DNA from: Nymphaea colorata
Lineage: Eukaryota; Streptophyta; Magnoliopsida; Nymphaeales; Nymphaeaceae
Assembly: GCF_008831285.2 (NCBI RefSeq)
Contig: NC_045146.1
Coordinates: forward strand, 16,795,149-16,859,148
Reading direction: 5' to 3'
DNA: 64,000 bases
Shown here: positions 1-11,410 of the stretch, in pieces
Numbering within the stretch: position 1 is the stretch's first letter
How the letters are laid out: each line of letters opens with the position of its first letter
Made by a program: the position numbers and the translations under genes
The notes under the pieces: model-generated
Database searches by the model: none
What the model saw: the letters and a program-made list of their open reading frames with translations, nothing else
Told to the model about the DNA's origin: nothing

Positions 1-3000
1 CTTGCACGGACTGAACCGCGTTGGATGGTGTAAACTAAATCATAAAAAGGAGAAGGAGGGGAGAGAAGAAAAGCAGGACAAGAAGATGCCTCCTGTCCCA
101 ATAAAGGTTGGAGAAAGGGGAGACGTTCGGGTTTGCGAAGTGCATAATTTGTTTAGATTGATTCAGTAGTTCAAACCCTTTTTAAGTGAGTAAAAGGAAG
201 GCCATCAAATTTACCGTCATCTGCATGGTGTAGGGCCCTTTGATGTTTCTGTCGGTAGAGTGGAGTCGCTGAAAAAAGAGAAAGTTCATGATTTATATTT
301 TAATGGCTCGCAGAATCGAAAAATTAAATGCGATTGACCTTTGATTCAATAGAAGAAAGGCGTTTGAATGCCTCTGCTTGGTGTTTTGACTGTAAGAGGT
401 TCCGTTAAAGTGCTTGGTTCCAGGTTCGGACTCTATTTTACAAATTGAAGCATAAGATCTGACATTTATACGCAGTCTGGTTGAATCTTCATTGAGTATC
501 GGTTGAATATCGGAGTGCAGTTCAGATTCGACTGTGAATAATCGCAAAAGTGACTGCATAAACAACTGCGTAACTTTTTTCTGTTTCAATGTTAAACGGA
601 ACTGAATAAATTCGAGGACAATCAAGCGTTGGTAAGAAAATTGTCTTTTCAAAGGGAAGAAAAGCAAAAGCAGCAGGTGATCGGTGAAGGTTCCATGGAC
701 GCCACAGCAAAAGAAGAACTGACAGGGAGTAAATGCGAGAGAAATCATTTACCGAAGTGAAACGAAGAACTTCAGTGGCTTGTCCATGTAGAGAGAGAGT
801 TAGAGAGAGGGGAGAGTTATAGTGTGTGAGTTGTCATGTGGGTGTCTGTCAGATCGATAGGAAGATGGAATTGCTGGCATTGGTGGAGGGGGGAGTACGT
901 TCATTGATTAAGCGCTGGACTTTTCTTCATCTCCATCTTGTCACCAGAGAGCAGAGCAGTAATTTCTCGATCGCTGTTTTGTAGCACAGTAGGAGGATCG
1001 AGAGTTGTACCAAATTGCCTCTTCACGCAACAAAGCAGCAGCAATGCCGGAAGTCGGCTGCTGCAGATGTGTGTGAGACTGCTCCCTAAAAACAGGAGGT
1101 CTCCTTCTTTTGAGAGGGTTCGATTTAAAAAACTCAGGTGAAGGACAATGTAGTTTTTACTTTGTTCTTACTGATCTAAAAAATAGTTTACTGAGAAGGT
1201 GAATTTGAGTCAGGATGATACGAAGAGAAAACCCAGGGTGCATGACGACAATGGAGACATAAAAATTTGATGTGAGACCCACATCGGATTACACCTAACA
1301 ATTCCTTTTCCAATTTAGCAAATAAAAGGAGAAAATATAGACCTATTTTTAATCTGTTAATATAATTTACCATTGACATTGAAGGAAACTTTAGTTGGCA
1401 CTCACAAAAAACAAACTACAGACCAAATTTTTACCGGTCACTAGTTTGATTAGCTATCACAATTCCCCTTGGGGCTATCTATTGGGCTATCTATTGCTGT
1501 TTATAAATTTATATCTATATTTTAAAGAAGAATTTATCATTTTTGTTATTTTAGACAAGTTCGGCAACTTCATTTGGCTAAAGCGATGCGATTTTTTTCT
1601 AACATCTTACGTTTATGTTAAAGAGTTTCTTGGGTCATGTCGGCAGAAGAAACTTCAATAGGAAAAAACGTAACCTGTGGAATCTGTATTGGGACATTCA
1701 TTAAAAAAGGAAAAACAAGGATGACTACATCAATGAGGCATGGCCTACAGGGGCCGAAGGTGGATGAAACCACTTTAAGATATTTATGAGAAAAGCTCTC
1801 TTTTTCTTAATTAACAGCAAAACATTAATTTACTACGAAGGAGGACTAAGATGGTCCCTGTCAAGGGCGTCGTTATATAAATAAAATTTTAAAATTTTTA
1901 AAGGACATCGGTTTGTAAATGAGACAAAATTTCTAAAATATCAATATAAAAAGCAAGCATTTTTTGTGGTTCTATGTGAGCAATTGCCACACCTGCCTCC
2001 CAAGACCTATTCAACATACAACCACCAGTCTGGATTAAATAGGAGATTAGCTATGAGAATCAACAGTGGGCCATTAAATCATTGAATGACTTATCACCTG
2101 TCATATCTAAAAGAATTAGCGAAGGAGAAAGCTTCTTTTTTAGTTTCAGCAATGAAGCACTCAATTTTATTTTTCTGTTACACCGACGACAATGGTGGCA
2201 AGGAGGGGAAAAACTGGGTTCTGAGGAGGATGAAGCCCTCCACTTAGTTACCATCTATATCGCAGGCCTGTATGGAGGAGGATGAAGAGTTAAAATGGAC
2301 GAAGGATAACGATGGAAGAAAGAAAGCAAATAGCTTATGCAAGACGAAAGAAAGCTTAGGGAGAGAAATGAAAACCAAATTTGGGAAGCAATTTGTAGTT
2401 TAGGAGGCAAGGTCTTTGTCATGCGCCTCATATAACATAAACTTGCATCTGTTCTAGTCTACCGAAAGTATGCCCTTCCAAATTCCCAATGTTCTGCCCA
2501 ACAAAGTAGAAGCTTGCATGATGAAGTTCCTGTGAGCAGTGAGGAAGAAAAAATGGAACTGTATCTCTTGTCATGAAGGTGATTTGTAGGCCTAAACAGG
2601 AAGGGAGGTCCGTCTTGGTCCTCTCATAGACGCCAACAGAGCCCTTCTCTCAATGAGGGTGTGTTGGATTATCAATTGTGAGTCTTCTCTCTCTAAATCA
2701 TATTGCTTGTGATATATGTAGAGAGCTGGAAGCTTATGGTTTAATGACAAGAAAGCTCGAGGTTGAGATGGGACTTCAAGGGTTTGGCATAAGGGGGCAA
2801 CAAAGCACGCTAGGTGGTCAGTTTTTATTTTGAATGTAACACCGAAAGTAAACCTTATACTCTAAAAAAATAAATGGCTTTTGATTTTTTTAAACAATAA
2901 AAAACCCCGCTGACCGGGAGATGGGAATGTATGATATGGGATGGTGGATAACAGGTAGGTATAAGGATTTACTAAGAAATTGCGTTACGGAAAGAGTAAA

Positions 3001-4580
3001 ATTTTAGGGTTGTCACTAACAAATTGCCACTTTTTTTGTTTATGAATATTCTCAAAAGATCAAGATAAATGCATAAAAATAATGTCAAAATCTTTTATGA
3101 ATATATTTAGGTTTTGCTATTTTTTTATGAATATGCTCAAATGATTAAGTTAAATTCATGAAAGATCATGTCAAAATTTTGTATGAGTATACTTAAATTT
3201 TTGTGGCGGGTTAGATGAACTTTGAACTGAAAATGTGAGAGGTGAGGAATACCTCGTGAGCAGAAAATGACCTCAGAATGAGTATTGTCCAGTGATTCTC
3301 ACGTGAATAGGCGCAATAGGAAGTCGTGACTTCAAACAAAGTTCGGACTCTATGAATTCCCCTAATTTAGTGCCAAAGCTCCTTTACTTTAAATGCTTAG
3401 CACACCAACACAAGGCACCTCGTCTCAATGCACTCAAATTTTTTGAGTGATTCGACTTTATAAGGGTGGGAACTGGACCGAGGGCTCATCCGAGACAAAC
3501 CTCGAGCTCAGACGAAAAAAATAGTCATTATTAATTATAAAAATATATTATATTATATATATATTTCTTTATATAATACATATACTATAATTTTTTTTAT
3601 TAAAATAAAACTGGGCCAAGCAGGAGCGAGTCCGAGCTCAGAGCCCAATTCAAATCACCGAACTGCCAAAATGAAGCCGGAGCCTTCGATCGCCCCTAAT
3701 CCTGACCCACTAGAGGGGAAAAATAGAAAGAAAAAAATTCAGAGGCGGTAAAGCCTGTGAGGTTGACAAGGAAGAAAGCTATTGTTGAAAGTGAAGAGAT
3801 GACATCTGGAAAGGAGAAGTTGACTGCTTAAGTCGGCTGGCTCGTCCATTTTTGGTGCCGAGGCAAAGCTACTCACCATGAATAGGTGTGCGTGTACGCA
3901 TTGCCTTGGACGACACCACGTAAAAACCATCTGTTAATTAATGAGAATCTCGCGGCACTGTGTAAGGATCAAAGCCATGGTTTGTGGAATATCAGACAAG
4001 ATTGAAGAGAAATATCAGACAAGATAGGAAGTTTTTGAGGATCAAAGCCATGGTTTGTGGAATTGCATGCAAGGAAGCGACTGTACATGGAGCTCGCTCT
4101 ACTGAATAGAAGAATTTGCATTCGACGCTACTTGAGAAGAGAAGAGAAGATCAGTGGGGAGGACGGAGAAATTGCTGAAAGCCGGAAGGCTCTACTAGTC
4201 GAAATGAGTTTGTTGATTAGCTGGTTGGGAAGAAACGAAGAAGCTATCTATTCTTGAAATCGGTCCAAAGACCTTGTTGTAACTTCCCATATCAGAAACT
4301 ACTCGACGATTTAAGACTCTCATGTACCTTGAATTTCACAAATGAAATATAACTTCTCCCAAGTTTTCCTCTGATTTCAACATTATAAAAATGAACCTCT
4401 TCTTAGTGAAAGCTTACATTAAACATGCGTAAAGAAATACTGTAAAAGAGAAACATATGATGTTTCTTTTGTCAGGTTTATGCGACGTTAAAGCATTTTT
4501 TTTCTCAAAAGGTTTTAGATAAACTGGATACTTCTTGACGCCACGTTTGTTCTTCTAAAAGAATTGTCTTATATTATGAC
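1..4580. other. Non-coding left flank, no gene recognised
   Basis: No reading frame here resembles a protein family I know. The longest is a minus-strand frame of about 150 codons at 293-748, with no recognisable motif. A GA-rich stretch lies near 790-820. AT-rich sequence at 3530-3600 sits between blocks rich in GAGCTC-like words, which often belong to degraded plant transposons. Nothing here can be assigned a function. Confidence 0.6.
3965..4063 (+). repeat. 26-bp direct repeat in two copies
   Basis: The word beginning AGGATCAAAGCCATGG occurs at 3965-3990 and again at 4038-4063, 73 bp apart. Between the copies a second word, AATATCAGACAAGAT, is also repeated (about 3989 and 4011). This looks like a local duplication in non-coding DNA. 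Confidence 0.85.
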
Positions 4581-4589
4581 ATTCAGGAT

Positions 4590-4829
4590 CAACAACCTTT
4601 TCTGCCTAAAATGGAGATATTTTGAAGAGACCACAAATATTTATTGTGCAACCTTGCTATAAGTAGGAGTTTTCTTTTTCAAATGTTCAAATGTAAGCTT
4701 AAATGCTTGCTTAAGATGATGACTTGGGTGCTGAAATGTTATAATAAACAATCTGTTTTATCTAAAATAGAGATATTTTAAACAGACCGCGGATATTTGT
4801 TGTGACGAAAATACTATAAATATGGAGGG
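4590..4829 (+). repeat. Tandemly duplicated core-promoter segment
   Basis: A segment of about 80 bp at 4590-4669 is repeated at 4746-4828, offset by 156-157 bp. Over the first 42 aligned bases (from TAAAAT at 4607 and 4763) about five in six positions match. Each copy ends in a TATA-like word: TATAAGTA at 4658 and TATAAATA at 4815. The second lies about 130 bp before the SWIB start codon, so the first is probably an older or alternative promoter copy. Confidence 0.7.
4815..4822 (+). promoter_or_regulatory. TATA box of the SWIB gene
   Basis: TATAAATA lies 129 bp before the start codon. Transcription would be expected to start about 30 bp downstream, near 4845-4850, leaving a 5' leader of about 100 nt with no intron. 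It is a canonical plant TATA box and the nearest good match upstream of the gene. Confidence 0.6.
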
Positions 4830-4950
4830 GGCTTTTTGGAGGGATAAATTCGACTTCTGCCCTATCCCTTCGCACAAGTTTTGAAACACGAAGGAGGCAT
4901 TCGGAGCCACACTCCTCCGCGCTTTAGTACGAGAGGGAAGAGGGGAATCC

Positions 4951-7700
4951 ATGGCTACTCTCTCACTGTGGACTCGATGGCCGACCTTCCGCGCTATTCC
5001 CGATTCCTGCTCCGCACTTCCTTCATCAGTTCCCGACGTCCTTCTCTTCCGTTCCCATCACCCCCAACGTGCGGCTATCTCCTGTGATGCCTCCAAGCCA
5101 ACGGCCACCACCACCACTTCCACCGGGAAGAAGGGGCCTCGTGGTATCATGAAGCCACGCCCCATCTCACCCGCTCTTCAGGAGCTTGTTGGTGTCCCGG
5201 AAATCCCACGCACTCAAGCCCTCAAGCAGATTTGGGCTTATATCAAGGAGAAGAACCTTCAGGTCTAGAAATGGAAGAAATCCGTTTTGAGTTTCTGCTT
5301 CATTTATCAATATTTCCTCTCTTATCTTGTTGTCTTCCTGCTATGTTAGTCTTGCTTTGCCTTTGCTTCGACGTTTTACGCGAAACTCATTTCATAGTTG
5401 CTCTGTTTCTTTCTTTTTTTTTTTCTTTTTTTTTTTTGGTTGCGAACTACGCTTTGGCTACTGTGGTTGTGCATGTGTTCGTTTGTTGATTGGGAATATT
5501 TATAGTTTGTTGAAATTGTCATATCGCTTTCGATCTATATCTTGAGCATTCGGTATTTGTGTAATAATACAAATGCAATGCCCGTTTTAGCACTTTTGTA
5601 GATGGTGGGGCTTCCCTACGCGGTTGATTTGCATTGTACAACTGTTTCTTTATGCTTTTTATGGATAAGGATTAAATTGGTGACCTTGTAGTAGGTTTGT
5701 ATGTCCGAGATATACATGTTAATTCCTCTGGACGCTACAAGCTCCAGTGTATAGGAAAACGGTCCTTTTAGTTTATCATGCTGAAACTGTGGAAGTTATT
5801 TTTTCGTGAGGAAGTTGATGTAGTGTTTGAAGCAATCCTCCACTTCTCTTGGTGGTATTTGCTATTCCATCTTCTGGAAGACAGCTGAGCCCCACTTTGT
5901 CTCATTGTTTCCATAGCGCAGGCTTGAGATATATCGATTCCATATAGCAGAACCGTATTCCGAATGTTGGCTACATGAAACCAAAGAAAGCCTGAGAGAC
6001 ATCATCAATCCCTTTATTTCATGCCTCATTTTACATATGGAGGCAACAACCCATCTGGCTTCAATAGACTAGAGTGCCGATAGATTGTGTATCTTGCATT
6101 TTTGTCTCCCTCTCTTTTTGTGTGCTTGTAGACTGTGTCTTCTGCTTCCCCCTTTTTGTTGGTCGACGATCAATGTTATATAGGAGTACATTTCTGATAT
6201 GTGGCTACAGCATTGAAACCGAGAATCTTGGTGATTGGTTTGGGGGGTTTGCAGGTGGTTGGTTTGGAGGATACCATGTTAAAAATTTTGTAGGCTAAGA
6301 TGATCTCACTAGGTAGTGCTAAAACCCGTTTTTCTACAAGATGGTGTCTTGTATTTATAGTTAATCAAGGTGTTTGGATGGTCCTTCAGAAGGGACAAAT
6401 ATACAATTAAGCTACCATCAACTGTTTGAATTTGCTTGTCATCTTTGGATTTCCTCTTGTTCGTCTCTATTCTCTGCCTTTATCTCCTAAACTTTCTCCA
6501 GTTGTCTTGTTTTTTTTCTCTATAATATTCTGTTTAAAAATTTAAGGATTCTTTGTCCTAGTCACCTATGTGTAACATGGACCCAACAGCCAGCCAGGGT
6601 AGGCAACTGAAGTTTGTTATGCCTCCTAGATTATGTTGATCGATGCTGATGTGTGAAAACATAGTCCTTGAAATGCAGCTTCTTGGATGTTGTGGGATAT
6701 ATGAGCTTGACAGCTTCTACAATATCATGCCTCATCAAATTTTTAGTCTCAACCCGAAACTCAATTATTGGCCTCTCCTAAGTGGAAGATTTTGCTATTT
6801 GTAAAATATGAATGGTAAAATAATATTAGGTTGAATGTATAGCTGTTCTCTCTGCATATTCATGTTGTTGGGCAGTACTTTTTTTTTTCTTATGCATAGA
6901 TATTCTTGTACTGTTTATCACATTGCTGCTTACTCCGCGGACATTCCATTTTTCTATATCCACTTGCAGTTTCACTACACGCAGTTTTTTTCTCTTTTTT
7001 GACTCGTTCTGTTGATTTCCGGAATGATCTCACATTGTGTATGCTTATCTACTTGTTTGAGCTTGTCAATGATCTTGTAGTGTTTTTTGTCACTAGTTCG
7101 TCTTTAACTTGTGAGCTTCTGATTTACATGTAGTAGCCTATGTTCATTGAAACTAGCTTCCCCCTCCTGATGTGCAGTTTGTTGAACAAGCTGGCTGAAT
7201 TTCTTACCTTGGACATTGAATGCAACCTCTTCTTGGTCGGGCCATGAAGTGGCCCTTCACACGTAAATACTGTATAGTTGTAAAACGTCGTAAAAACATT
7301 CATGAAGTTTCCCATGTGGGAAAAATGTTCTGGTTCAGTCTGCATGTTTGGTTTCATCCTGCAAAGAGTTGGCTTCCGACTGGTAACCCATTGAATGTGT
7401 AAAGTTGTTTCATGTTTGTTTGCTTTTTGGCATGCTTCCTGTTTGTGTATTGCCTTTGTAAAGTTGATACGTTCTATTGTTTTATCTTCACAAGTGGATC
7501 AGATTTCATGCTTTGAATCTCGATCTTGTGCGTTTTTGTTTTTCATCTTTTTTCTGATATCTTGGCTCTTATTATTTCAGGACCCTGATAACAAGAAAAT
7601 CATTATTTGTGATGAGAAGCTCAAGAAAATATTTGCAGGTAAAGAAAGGGTTGGCTTTCTTGAGATCTCTGGTCTGATCAATCCCCACTTCTTGAAATGA
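4951..7700 (+). CDS. SWIB/MDM2-domain protein, probably organelle-targeted
   Basis: There are two coding exons, 4951-5262 and 7581-7700, separated by a 2.3-kb phase-0 intron (CAG|GTCTAG ... TTTCAG|GAC). The product is 143 aa. Residues 1 to about 60 are rich in Ser, Thr, Arg and Ala with almost no acidic residues, like a plastid or mitochondrial transit peptide. Residues 64-143 form one SWIB fold: IMKPRPISPALQELVG, then IWAYIKEKNLQ at the exon junction, then IICDEKLKKIF and VGFLEISGLINPHFLK at the very end. Small plant proteins consisting of a leader plus a single SWIB domain are known in nuclei and in organelle nucleoids, where they are thought to bind or compact DNA. The start is the first ATG downstream of the TATA box. 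The domain call is firm; the compartment is inferred from composition. Confidence 0.92.
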
Positions 7701-7909
7701 CCTATGGATAATTGGCGTGTTTCAAAAGTTAGGCGAGGAGGTGGAGGAATTAGCATTTTTGTACATGTTAACTTTTAGCTGCTCGTAGTGATAGAACAAA
7801 TGGGACCTTTAGATTTTGGTGGCAATATGGCACCTTAACGGATTGCTGCGTCATGTTACAGCTTCTCGAAATGCTTAGCGTGCACAGTAATCAGTAAAAT
7901 TTGACTCTC

Positions 7910-7945
<36 letters not shown>

Positions 7946-10133
7946 TGTGTGAGTAAAGCAAGAAATATTGGATTGATGATTCCTTCAAGAGGGGAGTAAC
8001 TTGGGTAGGCAGATTGAAGATTCTTGCGGACAGGGGTAACTTGCTTAGGCCAGCCCTAGGCGTTTATATTCGACTGATGATTCCTGCAGGCTGCACACCG
8101 AAGTAACTTGAATATGCTAAACCCCCGGCCGTTCGAGAAGTTAACCTTGCCAGGAGGGTTCACGGAGATGATCAAATATCAATTTGTCACAACAATGGTT
8201 TTTGATAATCGTTTCTTTTACACATTTTCAAGAATGACTACGATTATAGCTTGGCAACCTTCGTACCTCGTGGATCTAAGCTTGATAAAGCAGGAAAAGT
8301 GTTCTCCATAAGCTTGATAATTCGAAGTTGTTTTCTCTTTGGGTCGTCAAGGTGGAGAGTGATCGATTCCTCTTGAATTATGCTGTGACACTAGTGCGCT
8401 CCAGTAGTGAACTTTTCGCCTGTTGACCATCCACTACTCCCATGACAAACGATTCTGTGGCTCCTTAGCCTTCTTCAACTGCAATAGCTTAACCCTTTAC
8501 ATGTTCTTAATAGGTACTTGTATGCATGTCTCGTCCTTGTTTGAACTAGCTGGTTTGGAAAGCGAACCTGCGCAGGATTGCCTGAGCTTGACTGGCTGCG
8601 GTTATTGAGCCAGCGTGCACAATGAGTCATGCTAGCTTGAGCTCTCAACTTGAAATGTATGATCGAAATATTAAATGAGTATTAAACGAGTGGAGTTTGA
8701 GTTGTAAGAACTCGTTTAAACTCGGTTTGGCTGGAGTACATAATCAGTGTTGAATTATAATGACATGAGAGTTAAATCAGTAATAGCTAAACGAACGAGA
8801 TAAATGAAGCAAGACATATTTAACAAACACAAGTTAAAATGAGTCGAGCTCAACTCAAGATAGGGTCTAGTTCGACCTCAAGTTTTGTAGTTGAGTCGAG
8901 ATTGAGCTGGACTCAGATCATGTGCAGCTGTATCTTTTCCCTGCTTCCTAATGTGACCAAAGAATGAAGAAGGACCCTTAACTCGTGGGTGTGCCGACCT
9001 GGTTCATTTAAAGCACTTGCAAGGCTTTCTCACTGTACTTGCATATGACGTGATCAAAAGTCTGTGCTTCAATGGTTGGTTCTTCTGGTTTGGGCGAGGA
9101 GCCCCTGAATGACAAGAACTAGGGTTGCCAAGGGCCCGGATCTGGTTTGAGCATGTTGCCAATTTTTACATACTGCGTCTTTTTTAGAACCGACCTCTAA
9201 TGCATTTTGTTGCCCTAAATCCCTTCCATTCTCAATCCTGATAATAACACTTGATGGGTTTGTTGCTCGAGAGGAAAACACTTAAAGGGAATCCCTTACT
9301 CCATGCCTTAAGATCCAAATAATTGATCCATTGCCCTTCTAAATTGGTTATCTAAATTAATTTCTTGTTCCTGGGGTGAATCGCGTTTCAACATATCAAA
9401 ACTATAGTGCAACGGAATTGAATATGAGACGATCTTCTCGAATCTGATTCTAAATTTTCATCATAAATTGCAATAGCAAACCAAGTGGAAACGATGTACC
9501 GTGAGGCTGTGCTGAATCTTGAAACTAGAATGTGTGTCCAAGTGCTGGATTTGATATTGAACCAACTTTGGTTGGACATGGCCGCAAACAAGCCCTTTGA
9601 GGTCATTTGATTACTGTCCACTGGGACAGGACAGACAGGACATCCTGGCCATTACACTACTGTTCTGTCTTCATGAAGAATGGTGTTCTTTGTCCATCGT
9701 TTGATGATTTTAAGAACAGAACACTATGTTCTTCTTGTTCGGCATTTGTTTCGTGTGTGTCTGTTCTGTCTATTCTGTTCGTCTTGTCTGATGTTTGTCT
9801 TTGTCTGGTTTGATCTGTCCGTTCTGTTCGATGTTTGTGTCTTCCATGGTTAGTTCTGTCTATCCCGTCATGTGTTTGTTTATATTTATTTTTCTCCAAT
9901 CACTTTTGGCTATTATATATGTTTTGTGTTTGCTTTATGATATTTTATTTTTTGAACTTGTAAAATGTTTAAACATCTATATAGTCACGAGTATCAACTA
10001 AAACTACAAAATATAAATTGTTTAAAATATTCAACTGTTGTAAGTCATAAACAAAAACAACTATAACAACTCGCTAGATAACTAGTCTTCTGTCCTGCAC
10101 ATTACTCTTCTCATCAAAACCATGTGATATTTT
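7701..10133. other. Non-coding, repeat-rich stretch
   Basis: The SWIB 3' UTR probably occupies the first 200-300 bases. A GT microsatellite follows, then diffuse repeats. Between about 8660 and 8930 words such as AACGAG, GAGCTCAACTC and GAGTCGAG recur, typical of degraded plant MITEs. Between 9610 and 9860 there is a run of TGTTCTGTC-like words, with a partner block near 14290-14440. No coding region is recognised. Confidence 0.55.
7908..7952 (+). repeat. GT/TG microsatellite
   Basis: An almost uninterrupted (TG)n run of roughly 40 bases, with one TTT interruption near its right end. It lies about 210 bp after the SWIB stop codon, in or just beyond the 3' UTR. Confidence 0.95.
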
Positions 10134-11210
10134 AGGGTGGCGCTTGTTACGCTGGAAAAACACTGTAGGGGAGGGAAAAATTTTCAAATTTTTAAAATTT
10201 TTCTCATTCCATCAAACGTGGATAAATTTTTTTGACCATTGGAGGTGATTACAAAAATATATTTCCAGAAAAATATTTCTGGAAAAATTTTTCCAGCCAA
10301 AGGGGTGGAAAAATTTTTTCGAAATTTTTTTTTTACCGTTTGAGGAAGGAATGGACCAGGAGGAAGAAGAAGGGAGGAAGGGAAGGAGGAAGAAGGGAAG
10401 GAATGAGGAGGAGGGAGGAGGAAGAAGAAGGGAAGAAGAAGAAGGGAAGAAGAGGGAAGAAGAAGAAGGGAAGAAGAGGAGGAAGAAGGGAAGGAGCAAG
10501 GAAGAAGATAGGAAGAAGGGAAGAAGGGAAGGAGGGATTCTGGAACCCTCGACATTTCCTGCCGAGGGTTTCAGCAGAGGGTCTCACCAGCGCAGAAAGA
10601 ACGAAGGGGAAAGAAGAAGAATAAGGGGAAAGAAGAAGAATAAGGGAAGGAGGGAGGGAGGATAAAGAAGGGAAGGAGGGAGGAAAGAAGAAGGGAAGGA
10701 GGGAGAGAAAAGAGGTAGAAGGAGAGGGCTACACAAAGAAGAGGGTGAGACACAGAGAAGGAGTGAGTGGGATACAAAGGGAGAGAGACGGAGAAAGAGG
10801 TTGAGGAAGAAAGAGAGAGCAGGGCGAGACAATAGAGAAGGGAGGAAGAGATAGAGAAGGAGGGAGATAGGGGTGAACTTGAGAGTTGAGAGCTGCTCCT
10901 CAGCCGATGATGCGAGGAACCTCCCTTCTCTTCCCTTCTTCCTCCTCCTCCTTCTTCCTCTTTCTCCCTTCTCTTCCCTTCTCCCTTCTTCCTCCTTCCT
11001 CCTCCCTCCTTCCTCCTCCCTCCTCCCTCCTCCCTCCTCCCTCACCATTTCCACCACATGAAGAAATTTTTTTCTAAAAAAGTAATTCCTCCATAACAAA
11101 CAGAAGCTGGTTTTGGAAAAACGAAAAAATATTTCCGTTTCATCAATTTCAGAAATTTTTTTCTAGAAATTTTTTTCCAGAAATAAATTTCTGACCATCA
11201 AACGACTCCT
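10134..11210. mobile_element. Putative fold-back element with purine/pyrimidine core
   Basis: The left end AGGGTGGCGCTTGTTACG (10134) resembles the reverse complement of the right end (AGGAGTCGTTTGATGG, reading in from 11210). Both flanks are packed with small palindromes of the TTCCAGAAA...TTTCTGGAA type (for example 10262-10285 and 11160-11190). The core is almost pure GGA/GAA on the plus strand from about 10350 to 10870, followed by almost pure CCT/TTC from about 10911 to 11045, so the two halves can pair. The long frames reading through it are low-complexity artefacts. No clear target-site duplication was seen, so the boundaries are tentative. Confidence 0.45.
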
Positions 11211-11344
11211 AGAAGATGCATCACCGTCTCAGAAATTTAAAAAACAAACAAATAATTAGATTGTCACCATATATATATATATATCAGTCCCACTGTTGAA
11301 AAAGATGCAAATAAAACCATATGTCTACTCTGGTTGAGGACAAG

Positions 11345-11351
11345 AAAAAAA

Positions 11352-11410
<59 letters not shown>
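11345..11410 (+). repeat. Compound microsatellite A(n)-(TA)n-(GA)n
   Basis: About 25 A residues run into about 13 AT units and then about 8 AG units without a break. A poly(A) run merging into dinucleotide repeats can mark the 3' end of an old retroposon, but no retroposon body was recognised on its left. Confidence 0.95.

Noticed and set aside
293-748. 151-codon minus-strand frame near the left end
   Set aside because: It begins with ATG but the sequence is compositionally random with no family features.
10184-11099. Several overlapping frames of 80-170 codons on both strands
   Set aside because: They are made of Lys/Arg/Glu or Ser/Pro/Leu runs translated from the GGA/GAA tract; no domain, no start context, and all frames are equally open.
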